A stretch of DNA of 64,000 nt from Salminus brasiliensis. Taxonomy: Eukaryota > Chordata > Actinopteri > Characiformes > Bryconidae. The position numbers and the translations under genes are program-made. Position 1 is the first letter of the stretch; each line of letters starts with the position of its first letter. Below the pieces are notes generated by a model, which searched no databases, was not told the DNA's origin, and saw only the letters and a list, made by a program, of their open reading frames with translations. Shown in pieces: positions 59,953-64,000 of this stretch. The stretch lies in assembly GCF_030463535.1 (NCBI RefSeq), contig NC_132879.1, forward strand, positions 32,286,133-32,350,132, read 5' to 3'.

Positions 59953-62138
59953 ACCCATATTTTTCAACCCTGTTAAAAACGTGTGTGGTTCTGTTACTGG
60001 TATCTTGCTTTCGCACTTGTGAAATTCAGTTACAGGCTTCAGTTAAACAGACTACTGCAGCGATTACTTCTATAAGATCACTAAAGTAAACTCACCAGAG
60101 AGGAAACTAGCCACATGCATCATTTCTTCATGTGGGAGTGTCAGTGTTGTGTTCTGCTTGGACATGAAGCACAGCATTATTGGAAGAGTGGGTTCGAGTG
60201 CTGTTATTAGTAGGCTTTAGAGAATTAGAGAGGTATTTTGGTTGGGGAAGGTTATGAGTAACACGCTAGACATTTCTCAGTACCACTGTTCAGCTGTGTG
60301 ACGTTCAGTACTAAAAGGATTGGGCCTAATCACCTCTCTACAGGACAGATTCTGCAGTTCTTCTACCTCTTTGGAGCTGCTCTGAGGACAGCCCGCATAC
60401 TTACACAGATGCCTTTCGCTTTGAGTGGCAATTAGTAGTTGCCTGGAAAGGCAGGTAATAACACTAAAGCAGGCCACTTGACTTCACCTGAACCCCGGCC
60501 TGCCTAACTAAAGCACTGGAAGAAAAGGCCGAATGCACTCTTTCCCTAATCACACAGAACATGTTTTCCTCTATTAATGATGAACATATGCTTGTAGTGC
60601 CTTTCTCCGAGCAGAACCCCAGCTGAAGAGGCGGTGTGTGCTAATTGGGCAGGTACTTCATGATGCTCTGATAAATGGAGAAAAGGCCTTGTTCCTGCTT
60701 TGACTTTATTTACGCTAATAGAATCTCTGTACGTAATGGAGTCAGTGTGCAATTCTCTGAATATGTTCAAGTGCTTTTCAAGTGTGGCTTCCCAGAAATA
60801 TTTTTTTTAATTAAGTTCAAGGATCTCCTGGAACAGGGTTAATTTAGGACCACGTGTGCTTCTTTGTTATTTTTTTACTTTTGCAGTTGAAATATTTAAC
60901 GTCTTTAATAAGTACAAAAATTTTGAGTATATTTTGAGTTTATATTTGATGAGACTGTTCCTCGCATGGCTGTGGAAAACAGAATAGTCTGATCACAATG
61001 CATTTTCCTTCCATACTGAGACGTTTTTCTGAGTGAAAGACGATAGCAGGCAGCTGCTAGCTGAGCGTAAGGATGAGGGAGTGGGAGGTGAAGCATGATT
61101 TTAAGGGTTAATATTATTTGACCCCGCCCACTGGTGCATTGTGATGTAATAAAAAATCAAATGATCTTTCAGAGAAATGCATTACAGTTTAATTGAGACT
61201 TTTTTACAGCCAAACTGGCCAGTTTGTATTAGCTTTTTTGTTTAACATTACATCCCTGGAAAGCTCCATGTGAGTTTCCTTTCTAATTAAGCTAATCTGG
61301 CTCCTCAGGGATCCCACTGTAAATATACTGTAAGTATATTCATGTCTTCCCAAAGTCTAATAAACGTTTGCTGTATTGCTCTCCTCTCTATGTGGATTTT
61401 AGTGGTCAGGTGAGTGGGTCAGGTTTGCGTCAGTATACCTCTGACCATAACATCACAAGGCCAACAAGGCTCCACCCTCTCTTTGAGTCTAAGCAACCTG
61501 GATAGCTAAAGCTGAAGCGACGGCTGATGGACGACGGCTCCCCAGTCGCAGCTGGGCTGGTGACTCGGTTACAGATATCTAAACCTCAGTAAACTCTAAA
61601 GATCAATGAAATCACAACCGCAGTTCTGTGTCTTGAGGTTGTAAGTGTTACTATGGTAACGTTTTGTAACCAGTGATGGGGGGGTGCTGTAAATCAAACA
61701 GATTAGATCATTAGATTATTAAGGCCATGCGCTCAAATGGCCAATTGACCTCTGAATGCATTTTGATGATTTTTGAGGAGGGCTTTACTCAACTTTACAC
61801 ATCCAAGTGTGCTCCCCGGGCTCTTTGAAACACACTTGAACATTTTGTGTACTTCCACTCAGCCAAAATGACAATCTGCCAATTCCAATCATGCTTCCCC
61901 AACTTTGATAGAAGATTAAAAACAGGACTTTTAAAGCATTTTTTTAAAGGATCTGAGAGATCATGCTGAATATGGCCATGGACATGAACTGACAACTCCT
62001 AATAGAGGTCATTTCTGAAGTTACTATGATCACATGGGTTTCTCTACAGACGTCAGTTTGAAGTGTTTGTATGCAGGCAGGCTCTTTTACACACTTGTGA
62101 AGTGTGTTCTGGAAAACATTTCACAAACTTTGAAGAAG

Positions 62139-62139
<1 letters not shown>

Positions 62140-62172
<33 letters not shown>
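62140..62172. repeat. (AG)n microsatellite
   Basis: About 15 AG units in intergenic DNA. Confidence 0.9.
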
Positions 62173-62175
<3 letters not shown>

Positions 62176-63619
62176 TGTAGTGTGAGAGAATCTTTGCATT
62201 TATTAGAATTTTGCTCTTGACTCTCTTTGATATCCTAATCGCTGAGACAGGACCCATTCGTCTGGCAACAAGCGCAGTGACAGGGCAAAGAGCTGAGCGC
62301 TATAAGCCGCGCCACACCTCCGTCTCCTCCTGGGATGAGCCCGGCTTTGAAGATCAGGACCCCAGTGAACTCCAAAACTCAGATCTCAACAGAGAGCGAC
62401 AGATAGAGAGAGAGAAAGGAAGATACAGCCAGCTCTGAGAGCTTAGTCAGCAGGGAGGAAATCCCAGACTGAGACTGTAATATTGTCACATTTCCATTCA
62501 GTGTTTTTCATGGTAAAAGAAATACAGTATCTGTTTTAGTAACAAATGTATCAGTTCTGAACCGAGGAGGAATTTTTATTCCCCCATTATAGGCTTGAAC
62601 AAAGCTCTATTCATCACATGGCTTTAAGGCTAATCTTATATTCTGCCTGGCCGCTAATGACCATAGACACAAAGTGGGAAGTTAACTCACGTAAAGCTGT
62701 GAAACATACAGTAGATTAGTCATTTTAATACAAACGAAATGTCTAGATTAAATGTCTATGTTGTTCTGCAGACTTCCCTTCAGTGGGATCTCCTCAGGAT
62801 CTTGGGATGTATAAGCTCTGCTCTGCATAATGCTGAAGGCCTCAGTATAAGCACGCAGTCTAACTCAGCTCTAAAAATGTGCGTATTTCCATTAAGCGAC
62901 TGTGACTGAGAGAAAACAAGCTGCGGTTAAAACGGAAACAGCACAACAGCTAAAGGGGAGGGGGGGGGTTACTTATGGAGGCGTTTGCAGATCCTCTCCA
63001 CTCTTTAGTGGTCCAGTGGACTTCAGAAGATTCTGAGGTTTTGGTTCATCTTCCCCAGCAGCATCCCACACTCCCTTCATTTTTGCTCCTCGTTAGCCCA
63101 CAACTGTGCACACCAAACCACCACATTTCTAGCATTTCTTCAGGATATCCTTAAACGTCTCCTTACAAGCAGAACATAAAACACACACACATTTAAAACA
63201 TTGTTTCTTCCTCCATCTCACATAATCATTTCTAACATAAGAACTGCAAGGATGACAGATCGACAGCTGCTTGCTTTGCCTTCAAAGACCTTCATTGCAT
63301 TACTTTACATAAATAACTAATCGAGGATGGATAGTGCAGGATTTGTTGCCTGACAAAAGAGTGGCTGCTTAAGCCTGTGCCTTGACTTACACACCCCGCC
63401 AACCCACAACACCATCTGCTGCTGTCAAGGGAATGGAAATGCAGTACAGAGAAAACATGAAAAAGACCTCAGTGATTACTGTTAACCAGCAGCAACTGGT
63501 TCAACCTATAAACAAGCAGCATCAACTCTTTGCAACATGGCGATATTAGACCTTCAATCATTTCTTTCAACTGTTTTTTTTTTTCTTTTTTGTTCTTTAA
63601 TAGAAAAACAACCATATTC

Positions 63620-64000
63620 TTCAAATATATACATACAGCAGACCTAATGTGTACTTGAATGTCCCTTTGCAAGCCATCGACAAACCTCTGGCAGAACCCT
63701 TGCATGATTTTTGACCAGTCCTCTTGGGAGAATTGGTAAAGTCCCATTTGAATTTGAATTTGTTGGTTTCTGGACATGGACCTGACCACAGTCCACATGT
63801 TTTAAATAGGGCTGAGGTCAAGATTCTGGAAAAGCCAAAAGCTTAATGTTAGCCAGACTTATCCATCCAGTGTTGAGGTCCAAGTTTCAACTGATGTTAT
63901 ACTGGAGAATTCTGAGGTATTCATCTTCATTCTTCATTATTTCATCCAGTTTGTGTAAAAGACCAGTTCCACGGGTGGCATGACAGCCCCAGAGCATGAT
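63620..64000 (-). mobile_element. Transposon-like fragment at the window edge
   Basis: The last 16 bases read ATCATGCTCTGGGGCT on the minus strand, which encodes the 'IMLWG' block of Tc1-type transposases, and the preceding DNA contains phrases common in fish Tc1 fossils. Only part lies in the window, so the class and limits are uncertain. Confidence 0.5.

Larger units (their letters stand above)
58130..64000. other. Intergenic region downstream of the wdr61 promoter
   Basis: No exon with recognisable homology was found on either strand. It contains a (TTA)n/(TAA)n palindromic tract, a hAT-like MITE, an (AG)n run and a transposon-like fragment at the right edge, listed separately. Several AT-rich blocks with TAATTA words (about 60700-61350) could be enhancers, but nothing in the sequence alone proves it. 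Confidence 0.55.

Overview
This window is vertebrate nuclear DNA, almost certainly from a ray-finned fish. The genes have many short exons with GT-AG introns. CA/GT microsatellites are common, as are Tc1-type, hAT-type and tRNA-SINE repeats of the kind typical of teleosts. I rebuilt five protein-coding genes exon by exon, and in each the splice phases close and the total length fits the family.

Layout: 1-6330 is intergenic and repeat-bearing. A plus-strand ornithine decarboxylase antizyme gene runs 6.36-16.6 kb, including its programmed +1 frameshift site and 3' pseudoknot. Minus-strand psma4 (20S proteasome alpha subunit C9) has its CDS at 17951-23106. Minus-strand ireb2 (iron regulatory protein 2, 22 coding exons) has its CDS at 27280-41611. 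Plus-strand slc25a44 (mitochondrial branched-chain amino acid carrier) has its CDS at 42904-47756 and starts head-to-head with ireb2. A decayed Tc1-type transposon with intact ends sits at 50115-51685. Minus-strand wdr61/ski8 (WD40 subunit of the PAF1 and SKI complexes) has its CDS at 52342-57688. I found no gene in 58.1-64 kb.

The order psma4-ireb2-wdr61 recalls the human 15q25.1 neighbourhood; slc25a44 and the antizyme gene are additions to it. These are housekeeping genes with no operon-like link, although several share regulatory themes: polyamine-sensed frameshifting, iron-sensed RNA binding, and proteasomal turnover (antizyme delivers ornithine decarboxylase to the proteasome that psma4 helps build).

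I see no novel system. The points most worth checking are active-site residues kept in this fish IRP2 that I recall as lost in human IRP2, an altered cysteine spacing in the IRP2-specific exon, a GC-AG intron in ireb2, the OAZ1/OAZ2 mosaic character of the antizyme, the head-to-head ireb2/slc25a44 promoter, and a set of four upstream ORFs in slc25a44.
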